Source of the DNA: Falsiroseomonas frigidaquae
Lineage (GTDB): Bacteria; Pseudomonadota; Alphaproteobacteria; Acetobacterales; Acetobacteraceae
DNA length: 64,000 bases
Assembly: GCF_012163145.1 (NCBI RefSeq)
Contig: NZ_JAAVTX010000002.1
Span: forward strand, 248,001-312,000
Reading direction: 5' to 3'
Positions 23,858 through 32,189 of the stretch are shown here, one piece after another. The notes beneath the pieces were generated by a model. That model did no database searches. It was not told the DNA's origin and saw only the letters and a program-made list of their open reading frames with translations. The translations under genes and the position numbers were made by a program. How positions within the stretch are numbered: the stretch's first letter is position 1; every line of letters begins with the position of its first letter.

Positions 23858-26800
23858 ATGTCGATCTCCGCCCCCTTCATCGCGCGGCCCATCGGCACCA
23901 CGCTGATGGCCATCGGCCTGGCGCTCGCCGGGCTGGTCGCCTATTTCGACCTGCCCGTGGCGCCGCTGCCGAAGGTGGATTTCCCGACCATCGCCGTCAC
24001 CGCCAGCCAGCCCGGCGCGGACCCGGCCATCATGGCCTCCTCCGTCGCCGCGCCGCTGGAACGCAAGCTGGGCGAGATCCAGGGCATCAGCGAGATGACC
24101 TCGACCTCCTCGCTCGGCAGCACGCGGATCATCATCCAGTTCAACCTGGAACGCTCCATCGAATCCGCGGCGCGGGACGTGCAGGCGGCGATCAATGCGG
24201 CGCAGGCGGACCTGCCCTCCGGCCTCACCAGCCAGCCGAGTTTTCGCAAGCTGAACCCAGGCGACCTGCCCGTGCTGATCCTGGCGATGACCTCCGACAC
24301 GCTGACCGCCGGCGAGATCTACGATGCCGCGGACAGCGTGGTTGTGCCGCGGCTGTCGCAGGTGAACGGCACGGCGACGGTCGCCATCGCGGGGGCCGAG
24401 CAGCCGGCAATCCGCGTCGCGGTGGACCCCGCGGCGGCGACGGCGGCGAATGTCTCGCTGGACCAGATCCGCACTGCCATCACCAGCGCCAACGTCACCC
24501 AGGCCACCGGGCTGATCGACGGGCCGCAGCAATCCTCCGCCATCGCGGTGAATGACCGGCTGAGCACGGCGGCCGAGTTCGGCGAGATCGTCGTGACGCA
24601 GTCCAACGGCGCCATCGTGCGGCTGTCCAGCCTGGCGCGGGTGGACCAGGGGCCGCGGGACCGGCGGCAGGCCGGGTCCTACAACGGCCGCCCGGCCGTC
24701 ATCCTGACCATCTACAAGCAGGCTGACGCCAATGTGCTGGAGGTGGTGGACGGCATCCGCGACCTGCTGCCCGACCTCAACCGCTGGATCCCCGCCGGCA
24801 TCGACATCACCATCATGCGCGACCGGTCGGAGACGATCCGCGCCAGCGTGGCGGAGGTGCAGCACACGCTGCTGATCAGCATCGTGCTGGTGGTGCTGGT
24901 GGTGGCGGTGTTCCTGCGGCGGTTCTCCGCCATCGTCGCCGCCGGCATCTCCGTGCCGCTGTCGCTGCTCGGCACGCTGGGCGTGATGTGGATGGTGGGG
25001 TTCTCGCTGAACAACCTCTCGCTGATGGCGCTCACCATCTCGGTCGGCTTCGTGGTGGATGACGCCATCATCATGATCGAGAACATGGCGCGGATGAGCG
25101 AGCGCGGCATGCGCCCGCGCCAGGCGGCGCTGGAGGGCGCGCGGCAGATCGGCTTCACCGTGGTGTCGATGAGTGTCTCGCTGATCGCTGTCTTCATCCC
25201 GCTGCTGTTCATGGGCGGCGTGGTCGGCCGCATGTTCTTCGAATTCGCCGCGACGCTGTCCATCGCCGTGGCGATCTCCGCCGTCATCTCGCTCACCGTC
25301 ACGCCGATGGTCGCGGTGCTGCTGGCGCAGGGTACGCCCCGCCCGCCGAGCCGCTTCGGGCGCGGCTTCGAATGGGCAATGGACCGCACCATTGATGGCT
25401 ATATGCGCAGCCTGGCCGTGGTGCTGCGCTGGCGCCGGCTGACCGTGGGCTTCACCGTCGCGCTGGTTGGGCTGACCGTCTGGCTCTACATGCAGGTGCC
25501 CAAGGCCTTCTTCCCGGAGCAGGACAGCAACCTGCTGGTCGGCGCCGTGGTGGCGCAGCCGGATACATCCTTCCAGGCGATGGTCGGCTACCAGGACCAG
25601 GTGATGGCGGTGATCCGCCAGGACCCGGCGGTGGAGAACATCGCCGCCTCGCTGGGTGGTGGCGGCTTCTTCGGCTCCTCCAACATCCGACTGCAGGTGG
25701 CGCTGAAGCCGCTGGAGGTGCGCGGCGGGTTGACGGCAAACCAGATCATCGCCCGGCTACGCGCCCCGCTCGGCCGCATCGTCGGCGTGCAGACCTTCCT
25801 GCGGGCGCAGAGCGACATCAACATCGGCGGCCGGCAGGGCAATGCCAGCTACCAGTATGTGCTGCTGACGCCGGACCTCGACGACCTCGGCACCTGGAGC
25901 GAGCGGCTGGTGAACCAGCTGCGCACCCTGCCGCAGGTGGTGGATGTGTCATCGGACCAGGAACGCACCGGCCTGGTCTCCCGCCTGGTGATCGACCGGG
26001 ATGCGGCGGCGCGGCTGGGCGTTTCCATCTCCGCGCTCGGCGGCGCGCTGAACAACGCCTTCGCGCAGCGCCAGGTCTCCACCATCTATCGCATGCGGAA
26101 CCAGTACCGCGTGATCCTGGAGATCGACCCGCGGCTGACCGAGGACCCGTCCCAGCTCACCGGCATCTTCGTGCCGGGGCGCGACGGGCCGGTGCCGCTG
26201 GGGTCGCTGGTGCGGCTGGAACGCACCACGGCGCCGCGCTCCATCACCCATCAGGGGCTGTTCCCGGCGGCCAGCATCAGCTTCTCCCTGGCCGAGGGGG
26301 TGGAGCTGGGGGCGGCGACGCGGATCGTCGAGCAGGCGGCGCTGGACATCCAGATGCCGGCCAGCGTGCGCGGCGAATTCGCCGGCAATGCGCGCAGCTT
26401 CCAGAGCTTCCTGACCGGGCTGCCGCTGCTGATCCTGGCGGCGCTGGTCACCATCTACATCGTGCTGGGCGTGCTGTACGAAAGCCTGATCCACCCGCTG
26501 ACCATCCTCTCCACCCTGCCGACGGCGGGCATCGGCGCGCTGCTGGCGCTGCTGGCCACCGGCACGCCCTTCAGCGTCATCGCGATGATCGGCGTGATCC
26601 TGCTGATGGGCATCGTGAAGAAGAACGCCATCATGATGGTGGATTTCGCCCTCGCCCACGAACGCGAAGGCGGCGAGGGCGGGATGGTGGCGATCTTGGA
26701 AGCCTGCCGCGAGCGCTTCCGGCCGATCCTGATGACCACGCTGGCGGCCCTGTTCGGCGCCATCCCGCTGGCCATCGCCACTGGGCCCGGGGCTGAGCTG

Positions 26801-26953
26801 CGGCAGCCGCTGGGCATCACCATCATCGGCGGGCTTATCCTGTCCCAGCTGCTGACGCTCTACACCACCCCCGCCGTCTACCTGACCTTCGAGCGGATGG
26901 CGGCGACGCGGCGGCGGAGGCTGCCCCCGGCCACCGCGGTGGCGCCGGCCTGA
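23858..26953 (+). CDS. mdtC: RND multidrug efflux permease, MdtC-like
   Basis: 1031 residues, 3 bp after the first RND gene. It has the same 12-TM RND layout with GFVVDDAIIMIENMAR (TM4 Asp pair) and MGIVKKNAIMMVDF (TM10 Lys). QIGFTVVSMSVSLIAVFIPLLFM groups it with MdtC. Two different RND proteins behind one adaptor are the hallmark of MdtABC-type pumps. Both pumps retain the proton-relay residues, so neither looks inactive. The operon probably ends here: the next gene starts 45 bp later with its own promoter-like sequence. Confidence 0.92.
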   Translation: MSISAPFIARPIGTTLMAIGLALAGLVAYFDLPVAPLPKVDFPTIAVTASQPGADPAIMASSVAAPLERKLGEIQGISEMTSTSSLGSTRIIIQFNLERSIESAARDVQAAINAAQADLPSGLTSQPSFRKLNPGDLPVLILAMTSDTLTAGEIYDAADSVVVPRLSQVNGTATVAIAGAEQPAIRVAVDPAAATAANVSLDQIRTAITSANVTQATGLIDGPQQSSAIAVNDRLSTAAEFGEIVVTQSNGAIVRLSSLARVDQGPRDRRQAGSYNGRPAVILTIYKQADANVLEVVDGIRDLLPDLNRWIPAGIDITIMRDRSETIRASVAEVQHTLLISIVLVVLVVAVFLRRFSAIVAAGISVPLSLLGTLGVMWMVGFSLNNLSLMALTISVGFVVDDAIIMIENMARMSERGMRPRQAALEGARQIGFTVVSMSVSLIAVFIPLLFMGGVVGRMFFEFAATLSIAVAISAVISLTVTPMVAVLLAQGTPRPPSRFGRGFEWAMDRTIDGYMRSLAVVLRWRRLTVGFTVALVGLTVWLYMQVPKAFFPEQDSNLLVGAVVAQPDTSFQAMVGYQDQVMAVIRQDPAVENIAASLGGGGFFGSSNIRLQVALKPLEVRGGLTANQIIARLRAPLGRIVGVQTFLRAQSDINIGGRQGNASYQYVLLTPDLDDLGTWSERLVNQLRTLPQVVDVSSDQERTGLVSRLVIDRDAAARLGVSISALGGALNNAFAQRQVSTIYRMRNQYRVILEIDPRLTEDPSQLTGIFVPGRDGPVPLGSLVRLERTTAPRSITHQGLFPAASISFSLAEGVELGAATRIVEQAALDIQMPASVRGEFAGNARSFQSFLTGLPLLILAALVTIYIVLGVLYESLIHPLTILSTLPTAGIGALLALLATGTPFSVIAMIGVILLMGIVKKNAIMMVDFALAHEREGGEGGMVAILEACRERFRPILMTTLAALFGAIPLAIATGPGAELRQPLGITIIGGLILSQLLTLYTTPAVYLTFERMAATRRRRLPPATAVAPA

Positions 26954-26963
26954 CAAGGGGGGC

Positions 26964-26992
26964 TTGATGCATTGGAGGGCAATGTGTAGCCT
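26964..26992 (+). promoter_or_regulatory. Promoter with an inverted repeat in its spacer, upstream of padR
   Basis: TTGATG (26964-26969) and TAGCCT (26987-26992) are separated by exactly 17 bp and resemble a sigma-70 promoter. A perfect 5-bp inverted repeat, CATTG-GAGGG-CAATG (26970-26984), lies inside the spacer, where a bound repressor would block RNA polymerase. Expected transcription would begin at or next to the ATG at 26999, giving a leaderless mRNA. It is likely the autoregulatory operator of the PadR protein. Confidence 0.5.
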
Positions 26993-26998
26993 TCCCGC

Positions 26999-27409
26999 AT
27001 GAGCCCCACTGCCCGCCGCACCCCGCTGCCCATCGACTACGGTGCCCGCGACTATTGGGCGGGCATCATCAAGATGGGCCTGTCGAAATTCTTCATCCTG
27101 CGCGTGCTGCATGACGGCCCGATGCATGGCTACGACATCGCCCGGCGGGTGGAGCGGGTGACCGGCGGCTGCTGTTCCCCCACCGAGGGCACCATCTACC
27201 CCGTGCTGCGCGAATTCGAGGCCGGCGGCTTCGTCACCGTCGCCGAGCAGGTGGTGCAGGGCCGCCAGCGGCGGATCTATGCGCTGACCGACAGCGGCCG
27301 GGCCGCCTTCCGCGTGGCGCTCGATGCCTGGATGGAAGCCACCGCCGTGCTGGCCGACACGGCCCGCGCCTTCCCCACCCCGGATTGCTGCGAGGGAGAA
27401 TCGCCATGA
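26999..27409 (+). CDS. PadR-family regulator with vicinal cysteine pairs
   Basis: 136 residues. The PadR winged helix is clear: LSKFFILRVLHDGPMHGYDIARRVE, then SPTEGTIYPVLREFEAGGFV, and RRIYALTDSGRAAF. Two vicinal cysteine pairs are unusual: C58-C59 directly before the recognition-helix segment SPTEGTIYP, and C130-C131 near the C-terminus. This resembles the placement of metalloid-sensing cysteines in ArsR repressors, so it may sense a thiol-reactive ligand such as As(III) or another soft metal (inference). The start codon directly follows the promoter-like sequence. Its stop overlaps the flavoprotein gene, and the three genes form an operon. Confidence 0.88.
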   Translation: MSPTARRTPLPIDYGARDYWAGIIKMGLSKFFILRVLHDGPMHGYDIARRVERVTGGCCSPTEGTIYPVLREFEAGGFVTVAEQVVQGRQRRIYALTDSGRAAFRVALDAWMEATAVLADTARAFPTPDCCEGESP

Positions 27410-28752
27410 CCAGCCTGCCCATCGCCGTGCTCGGCGCCGGCCCCATCGGCCTGGCCGCCGCCGCCCATCTGCGCGCCCGTGGCCTGCGCCCGCTGGTGCT
27501 GGAAGCCGGGCCGCGCGTGGCGGAGGCGGTGCGCCAATGGGGCCATGTGCGGATGTTCTCCCCCTGGCGCTACAACATCGATGCCGCGGCGCGCGCCCTG
27601 CTGGAAAGCCGCGGTTGGACGCCGCCGGAGCCGGAGGATTTCCCGACCGGCGCCGAGCTCGTCGCCCGCTACCTGGACCCGCTGGCCGCCGCGCTGGCCG
27701 CCGACATCCGCACCGGCGTGCGCGTGACGGGCGTGGCACGGCGGGACATGGGGCGGCTGCGGGACGCGGCGGATCGCGAGGCCGCGCCCTTCACCCTGCA
27801 TCTGCAGACCGCGCAGGGCGAGGAGGCGATCGAGGCCGCGGCGGTGCTGGATTGCACCGGCACCTGGTCCAGCCCCAACCCGGCCGGCGCGCATGGCCTG
27901 CCGGCGCTGGGGGAGGCGGCGCAGGAGGCGCGCATCGCCTATGGCATCCCGGATGTGCTGGGCGCGGCGCGCCAGGCCCATGCCGGGCGGACCACGCTGG
28001 TGGTCGGCGCCGGGCATTCGGCGATGAATGCGGTGCTGGACCTGGTGGAGCTGGCACGGCAGGAGCCAGGCACGCGCATCCTCTGGGCCTTCCGCCGGCC
28101 GCTCGGCGCGGTGAATTTCGGCGGCGGCGCGCGGGATGGGCTGGCGGCGCGCGGCGATCTCGGCGCGCGGGCGCAGGCGCTGGTGGAGACCGGCGCCGTC
28201 ACCGCCCTCGCCCCCTTCCTGATCGACCGTGTGGCGGCGCAGGACAGCGGCCTGGCCATCAGCGGGCGCCAGGGCACGCAGGCCGTGACGGTGCAGGCGG
28301 ACCGCATGATCGTCGCCACCGGCTTCCGCCCCGACCTCGGCCTGCTGCGGGAGGTGCGGCTGGCGCTGGACCTGGCGGTGGAGGCCACCCCCGCCCTCGC
28401 CCCGCTGATCGACCCCAACCTGCACAGCTGCGGCACGGTGCGCCCGCATGGGGAGGCGGAGCTGCGCCACCCCGAACAGGGCTTCTACATCGCCGGCATG
28501 AAGAGCTACGGCCGCGCGCCCACCTTCCTGCTGGCCACCGGGCATGAACAGGTCCGCAGCATCGCGGCCCACCTGGCCGGCGATGCGGAGGCAGCACGGC
28601 GGGTGAAGCTGGAACTGCCGGAGACCGGCGTCTGCAGCACGGACCGCGCGCCCGCCGCCGCATCCTGCTGCACGCCCGTCACGCCGCAGGGCACCTGCTG
28701 CGCGCCGAAGCCCGAACTGGCCGCCACCGCACCCTGCTGCGGCGTGGCGTGA
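27406..28752 (+). CDS. FAD/NAD(P)-dependent flavoprotein monooxygenase-like enzyme with C-terminal CC pairs
   Basis: 448 residues. The N-terminal Rossmann motif is VLGAGPIGLAAAAHL; a second nucleotide-binding motif is TTLVVGAGHSAMN, the two-dinucleotide layout of flavin monooxygenases and ferredoxin-reductase-like flavoproteins. DRMIVATGFRPDLG is the typical ATG motif. The last 40 residues hold three vicinal Cys pairs (SCCTP, TCCAP, PCCGV) plus a further Cys, like a metal- or metalloid-binding tail. Flavoproteins named ArsO occur in arsenic clusters, and this gene sits between a Cys-pair PadR regulator and an MFS exporter. That assignment is a hypothesis and the substrate is unknown. Start and stop overlap both neighbours by 4 bp. 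Confidence 0.82.
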   Translation: MTSLPIAVLGAGPIGLAAAAHLRARGLRPLVLEAGPRVAEAVRQWGHVRMFSPWRYNIDAAARALLESRGWTPPEPEDFPTGAELVARYLDPLAAALAADIRTGVRVTGVARRDMGRLRDAADREAAPFTLHLQTAQGEEAIEAAAVLDCTGTWSSPNPAGAHGLPALGEAAQEARIAYGIPDVLGAARQAHAGRTTLVVGAGHSAMNAVLDLVELARQEPGTRILWAFRRPLGAVNFGGGARDGLAARGDLGARAQALVETGAVTALAPFLIDRVAAQDSGLAISGRQGTQAVTVQADRMIVATGFRPDLGLLREVRLALDLAVEATPALAPLIDPNLHSCGTVRPHGEAELRHPEQGFYIAGMKSYGRAPTFLLATGHEQVRSIAAHLAGDAEAARRVKLELPETGVCSTDRAPAAASCCTPVTPQGTCCAPKPELAATAPCCGVA

Positions 28753-29939
28753 GCGAGCCCTCGCCGCCCGGCGCACGCCGCGTCGTCCTGGCCCTCGGCA
28801 CGGCGCAGACGCTGGCCTGGGCCTCCAGCTACTATTTGCCAGCCATCCTGGCGGCGCCCATGGCGCGCGAATTCGGCATCTCCACCGCCTGGGTCTTCGG
28901 CGCCTTCTCCGCCGCGCTCATCGTCTCCGCCCTCGCCGGGCCGGCGGTGGGTCGGGTGATCGATGCGAAGGGTGGGCGCGGCGTACTGACCGTCTCCAAC
29001 CTGGTGCTGGCGGCGGGGCTGGTGGGACTGGGCCTGGCGCAGGATGCCTGGAGCATGGCGGCGGCTTGGCTGGTGCTCGGCTTCGGCATGGCGATGGGGC
29101 TGTATGACGCGGCCTTCGCCACGCTCGCCGGGCTGTATGGCCGGGCAGCGCGCGGGCCGATCACCGGCATCACGCTGCTCGCGGGCTTTGCCAGCACGGT
29201 CGGCTGGCCGCTCTCCGCCCTGCTGGAGGAGAGCTTCGGCTGGCGCGGCGCCTGCCTGGCCTGGGCGGGGCTGCACCTGCTGGTGGCCTTGCCGCTGAAC
29301 CGCCTGCTGGTGCCGAAGGCGCCGCCTCCCGAACAGCGCAGCGCCGCGCCGGAAGCCGAGGCCCCGGCACCAAGCCGTCTGACCATGCCGCTGCTGGCCT
29401 ATGTGTTTGCCGGAAGCTGGTTCATCGCCGGCGCCATGGCGGCCCATCTGCCGGCGCTGCTGCAGGCGGCGGGCGCCACCGCCGCGGCGGCGGTTGCGGC
29501 CGGGGCGCTGATCGGGCCGGCGCAGGTGGCGGCGCGGGTGGCGGAATTCGGGCTGCTGCGGCGCTTCCATCCGCTGGTCTCGGCCCGGCTGGCGATGCTC
29601 GGCCATCCGCTCGGCGCGCTGGCGCTGGTGCTGGTCGGTGGCCCGGCGGCGGCGGCCTTCGCGGTGCTGCACGGCATGGGCAACGGGGTGATGACCATCG
29701 CCAAGGGCACGCTGCCGCTCGCGGTGTTCGGGCCGGGCGGCTACGGCGCGCGGCAGGGGCTGCTGGGCGCGCCGGCACGGCTGTTGCAGGCGGCCTCCCC
29801 CTTCCTGTTCGGGCTGATGCTGGAACGCGGCGGGGTGCAGCTGGCGCTGGGCGTGACCAGCGCGCTGGCCCTGACAGGCTGCCTCGCCTTGCTGCTGCTG
29901 CGCGCGGCGCCGGCGGGCGTGGTTCAGGCGGGCAAGTAG
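28749..29939 (+). CDS. MFS transporter (possible metalloid or drug exporter)
   Basis: 396 residues from a GTG overlapping the flavoprotein stop. Twelve hydrophobic segments, with an MFS motif-A-like loop (GRVIDAKGGRG) between TM2 and TM3. A cytoplasmic middle loop is Ala/Pro/Glu-rich (about residues 190-215). No cysteine-rich segment is present. MFS proteins such as ArsK and ArsJ export arsenicals in other bacteria, so the operon context allows that role, but substrate specificity cannot be read from the sequence. The 3' end overlaps the convergent cysteine hydrolase gene by 16 bp. Confidence 0.88.
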   Translation: MSEPSPPGARRVVLALGTAQTLAWASSYYLPAILAAPMAREFGISTAWVFGAFSAALIVSALAGPAVGRVIDAKGGRGVLTVSNLVLAAGLVGLGLAQDAWSMAAAWLVLGFGMAMGLYDAAFATLAGLYGRAARGPITGITLLAGFASTVGWPLSALLEESFGWRGACLAWAGLHLLVALPLNRLLVPKAPPPEQRSAAPEAEAPAPSRLTMPLLAYVFAGSWFIAGAMAAHLPALLQAAGATAAAAVAAGALIGPAQVAARVAEFGLLRRFHPLVSARLAMLGHPLGALALVLVGGPAAAAFAVLHGMGNGVMTIAKGTLPLAVFGPGGYGARQGLLGAPARLLQAASPFLFGLMLERGGVQLALGVTSALALTGCLALLLLRAAPAGVVQAGK

Positions 29940-30628
29940 CCGAGCAGATCCTCCACCCGCATCACCTCGCAATAGATCCGGTTAAGGATCTCCAGCTCCC
30001 GCTCATGCAGCGCGTCGCTGCCGGCGGCGCAGGCATCCTCCAGCACGATCACGTCGAAGCTCTCATCGGCCAGGCTGCGGACGGTGGAGCTGACGCATTG
30101 GTCGGTGAAGATGCCGGCGCAGACCACATGGGTGATGCCCATATTGGACAGGATCAGGCGGAGATTGGTGCCGGTGAGCGCCGAATCCGTGGTCTTGGTG
30201 ACCACGATCTCCCCGGGCTGCGGCGCGATGCTGGCCACGATCTGCGAATCCGGCCGGTCCTGCGGCAGCAGCAGGTTGTTCCAGCCGGGCTTCTTCTGGC
30301 TCAGCGAGCGGTCCGCGCCATCCGGCCGCAGGCAGGCGATGCGGGCGAAGAACACCGGGTTGCCATCGGCCCGGAAGCGCGCCAGCAGGCGCTGGATGGC
30401 GGGCAGCACGGTGCCGTGCATGCGGGTGTGGAAGGGCGTCCATGCGTGGAAGCGGGCCAGTTCCTCGCCCGCCAGCCCCGCCGGGTCCGGGCGCTCCAGA
30501 TAGGTTTCCTGCACGTCGATCACCAGCAGCGCGACGCGGCCGCGGACCAGCACCGGGTCCGGCGTCTCCGGCGCGCCCTGATAGTAGAAGGATCGCCAGC
30601 CGGTCTTCCAATCCATCGCTTCCCCCAT
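29924..30628 (-). CDS. Isochorismatase-family cysteine hydrolase
   Basis: About 234 residues from ATG 30628; ATG 30616, preceded by GGGGGA, is an equally possible start and 30652 less so. The catalytic triad of the family is visible: Asp in LLVIDVQ, Lys in VVTKTTDSAL, and Cys in GIFTDQCVSSTVRSL. Family members hydrolyse isochorismate, nicotinamide, N-carbamoyl compounds or peroxyureidoacrylate; the substrate here is unknown. The gene is divergent from the isocitrate-lyase-superfamily gene 98 bp away and may share regulation with it. Confidence 0.88.
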   Translation of the reverse strand: MGEAMDWKTGWRSFYYQGAPETPDPVLVRGRVALLVIDVQETYLERPDPAGLAGEELARFHAWTPFHTRMHGTVLPAIQRLLARFRADGNPVFFARIACLRPDGADRSLSQKKPGWNNLLLPQDRPDSQIVASIAPQPGEIVVTKTTDSALTGTNLRLILSNMGITHVVCAGIFTDQCVSSTVRSLADESFDVIVLEDACAAGSDALHERELEILNRIYCEVMRVEDLLGYLPA

Positions 30629-30726
30629 GCCCCCGCCCCGAATCTTGTGCACGCGGCCCGGCCGGGGCGCTACCCGCGGGCGGCCACCTCGCCTAACAAG
30701 AGGGCACCAAGAAGGAGGTCCGCCCC

Positions 30727-31662
30727 ATGCCCGACGCCAATACTGCCGCCTCTGGCCCCGTCCTGCCGATCGGCTTCGCCGATACCCCCGGCCGCAACCG
30801 CCGGCTGCGCGAGCTTCTGGCGGGGAAGGAGCTGTTCCTGGCCCCCGGCGCCTTCGATTGCGTCACCGCCCGGCTGGTCGATGCCTCCGGCTTCCCGGCG
30901 CTATACATCACCGGCGCCGGCATCTCGATGAGCGCGCTAGGCGCGCCGGATGTGGCGGCGCTGTCCTTCGGCGAGATCATCGACCGCATCCGCCGCATCT
31001 GCGACGTGGTCTCCATCCCGGTCATCGCCGATGGCGATACCGGCTATGGCGGCCCGCTGAACGTGATCCGCACCGTGCGGGAATATGAGCGCGCCGGCGT
31101 CTCCGCCATCCAGATCGAGGATCAGGAATGGCCGAAGAAGTGCGGCCATGAGCCGGGCCGCAAGCTGGTTTCCGCGACCGACATGCAGATGCGCATCCGC
31201 GCCGCGGTGGAAGCGCGGCGGGACCCGGATTTCGTGGTGATCGCCCGCACCGATGCCCGCGCCGGGGAGGGCTTGGCCGCCGCCATCGGCCGCGCCCGGC
31301 AGTACCGGGAGGCCGGGGCCGATGTGATCTTCGTCGAAAGCCCGCAATCCGAGGCAGAGCTGGAGGAAGTCGGCCGCGCCTTCCCGGACGTGCCGTTGCT
31401 GGCGAATATGGTGGAAGGCGGCAAGACGCCGATCCTGCCGGCGGAGCGCCTGCAGGCGCTGGGCTTCCGCCTGGCGATCTACCCCAACGCCATGACGCGG
31501 CTGATCGCCAAGGCGGGGATGGAGATGCTGGCCTCGCTGAAGGAGACCGGCTCCTCCAACGCCGTGGCGGACCGCATGTACAGCCATGGCAAGCTGTGGG
31601 AGCTGTTCGACAACGCCACCTGGCGGGCGCTGGAGGATCGCTACCTGCGGGTGGAGAAGTAG
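30727..31662 (+). CDS. Isocitrate lyase/PEP mutase superfamily enzyme
   Basis: 311 residues, with a strong ribosome site (AAGGAGGT) ahead of ATG 30727. The superfamily's Mg-binding and catalytic features are clear: ADGDTGYGG, IEDQ, and the active-site loop KKCGHEPGRKLV, whose catalytic Cys is typical of isocitrate and methylisocitrate lyases rather than PEP mutases. It could be a 2-methylisocitrate-lyase-like or a related C-C bond lyase. No prpC/prpD genes adjoin, so I give no symbol. The structured repeat at 31694-31787 follows it. Confidence 0.88.
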   Translation: MPDANTAASGPVLPIGFADTPGRNRRLRELLAGKELFLAPGAFDCVTARLVDASGFPALYITGAGISMSALGAPDVAALSFGEIIDRIRRICDVVSIPVIADGDTGYGGPLNVIRTVREYERAGVSAIQIEDQEWPKKCGHEPGRKLVSATDMQMRIRAAVEARRDPDFVVIARTDARAGEGLAAAIGRARQYREAGADVIFVESPQSEAELEEVGRAFPDVPLLANMVEGGKTPILPAERLQALGFRLAIYPNAMTRLIAKAGMEMLASLKETGSSNAVADRMYSHGKLWELFDNATWRALEDRYLRVEK

Positions 31663-31693
31663 GGGCGCCAGATCAACAGAGGGTGCAACCTGC

Positions 31694-31787
31694 GGCCGGC
31701 GTTCAAGCCGGCCGAGCGGCCGGATGGCCGCCGCCGCCTATGCGGCGAAGCCAAGCCGCGCGGAGCGCGGCGCCCGGCGTCCGAGGG
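31694..31787. repeat. Structured intergenic element, copy A (three hairpins)
   Basis: Between convergent genes. Hairpin 1: GGCCGG (31694-31699) pairs with CCGGCC (31708-31713) around an 8-nt loop. Hairpin 2: GCCGC-CTAT-GCGGC (31733-31746). Hairpin 3: GCCGCGC-GGA-GCGCGGC (31755-31771). A conserved tail GCCCGGCG...GAGGG lies at 31772-31787. From 31726 to 31787 it aligns without gaps to 49285-49346, while the stems of hairpins 2 and 3 differ in sequence but remain paired. No U-tract follows, so it is not a classical intrinsic terminator. Confidence 0.7.
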
Positions 31788-31793
31788 TAGAAT

Positions 31794-32105
31794 TCACCCT
31801 TCCTCGGCAATGATCCGGTGCTGGCGGACCACCTCCGCCATCACCCGGCGGATGAACTCCTCGGCGAAATCCTCATCCAGCCCGGCGCGGGCGGCGTTCT
31901 CCCGCAGGCGGGCGACCTTCGCCTCCTCCCGCGCCACATCCACGGCCTCCAGCCGGTGGCGGGCCTTGAGCTGGCCCACTTCCCGCGTCACCCGGAAGCG
32001 CTCGGCCAGCATGGCAACCAGAGCGGTATCGATATTGTCGATGCTGCGGCGCAGTCGCCAGAGATCCTCCGGTGCGGCCTGCTCGGCCGTGGTGTCTTCG
32101 GGCAT
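31794..32105 (-). CDS. Chorismate mutase (AroQ type)
   Basis: 103 residues forming the all-helical AroQ fold: LRRSIDNIDTALVAMLAERF, then a long helix 2 beginning LKARHRLEAVDVAREE, and a third helix with VVRQHRIIAEEG. Arg, Lys and Glu residues in family positions (R in LRRSID, K of the LKAR segment) are present. It converts chorismate to prephenate for Phe and Tyr synthesis. It is encoded alone, with no PDT or DAHP-synthase domain, 84 bp downstream of aapP on the same strand and probably read through from it or from its own weak promoter. Confidence 0.9.
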   Translation of the reverse strand: MPEDTTAEQAAPEDLWRLRRSIDNIDTALVAMLAERFRVTREVGQLKARHRLEAVDVAREEAKVARLRENAARAGLDEDFAEEFIRRVMAEVVRQHRIIAEEG

Positions 32106-32189
32106 GTGCGCCTGCCGCCTTCTCGCCTGGAATTATGTCAGGCAGGCGTAGCAGAAGGCCCCGGGCCAGGGGAAGCCGGGCCCCTCCCG
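32106..32189 (-). other. 84-bp gap after aapP with GC-rich inverted repeats
   Basis: The gap between aapP and the chorismate mutase gene contains GGCCCGGCTTCCCC and CCCGGGGCC segments that can fold into a GC-rich stem, without a T-run. It could attenuate transcription leaving the aap operon. Weak evidence. Confidence 0.3.

Noticed and set aside
31663-31793. Classical intrinsic terminator
   Set aside because: There are GC-rich hairpins but no T-run; the similarity to a second locus makes a structured repeat the better description.
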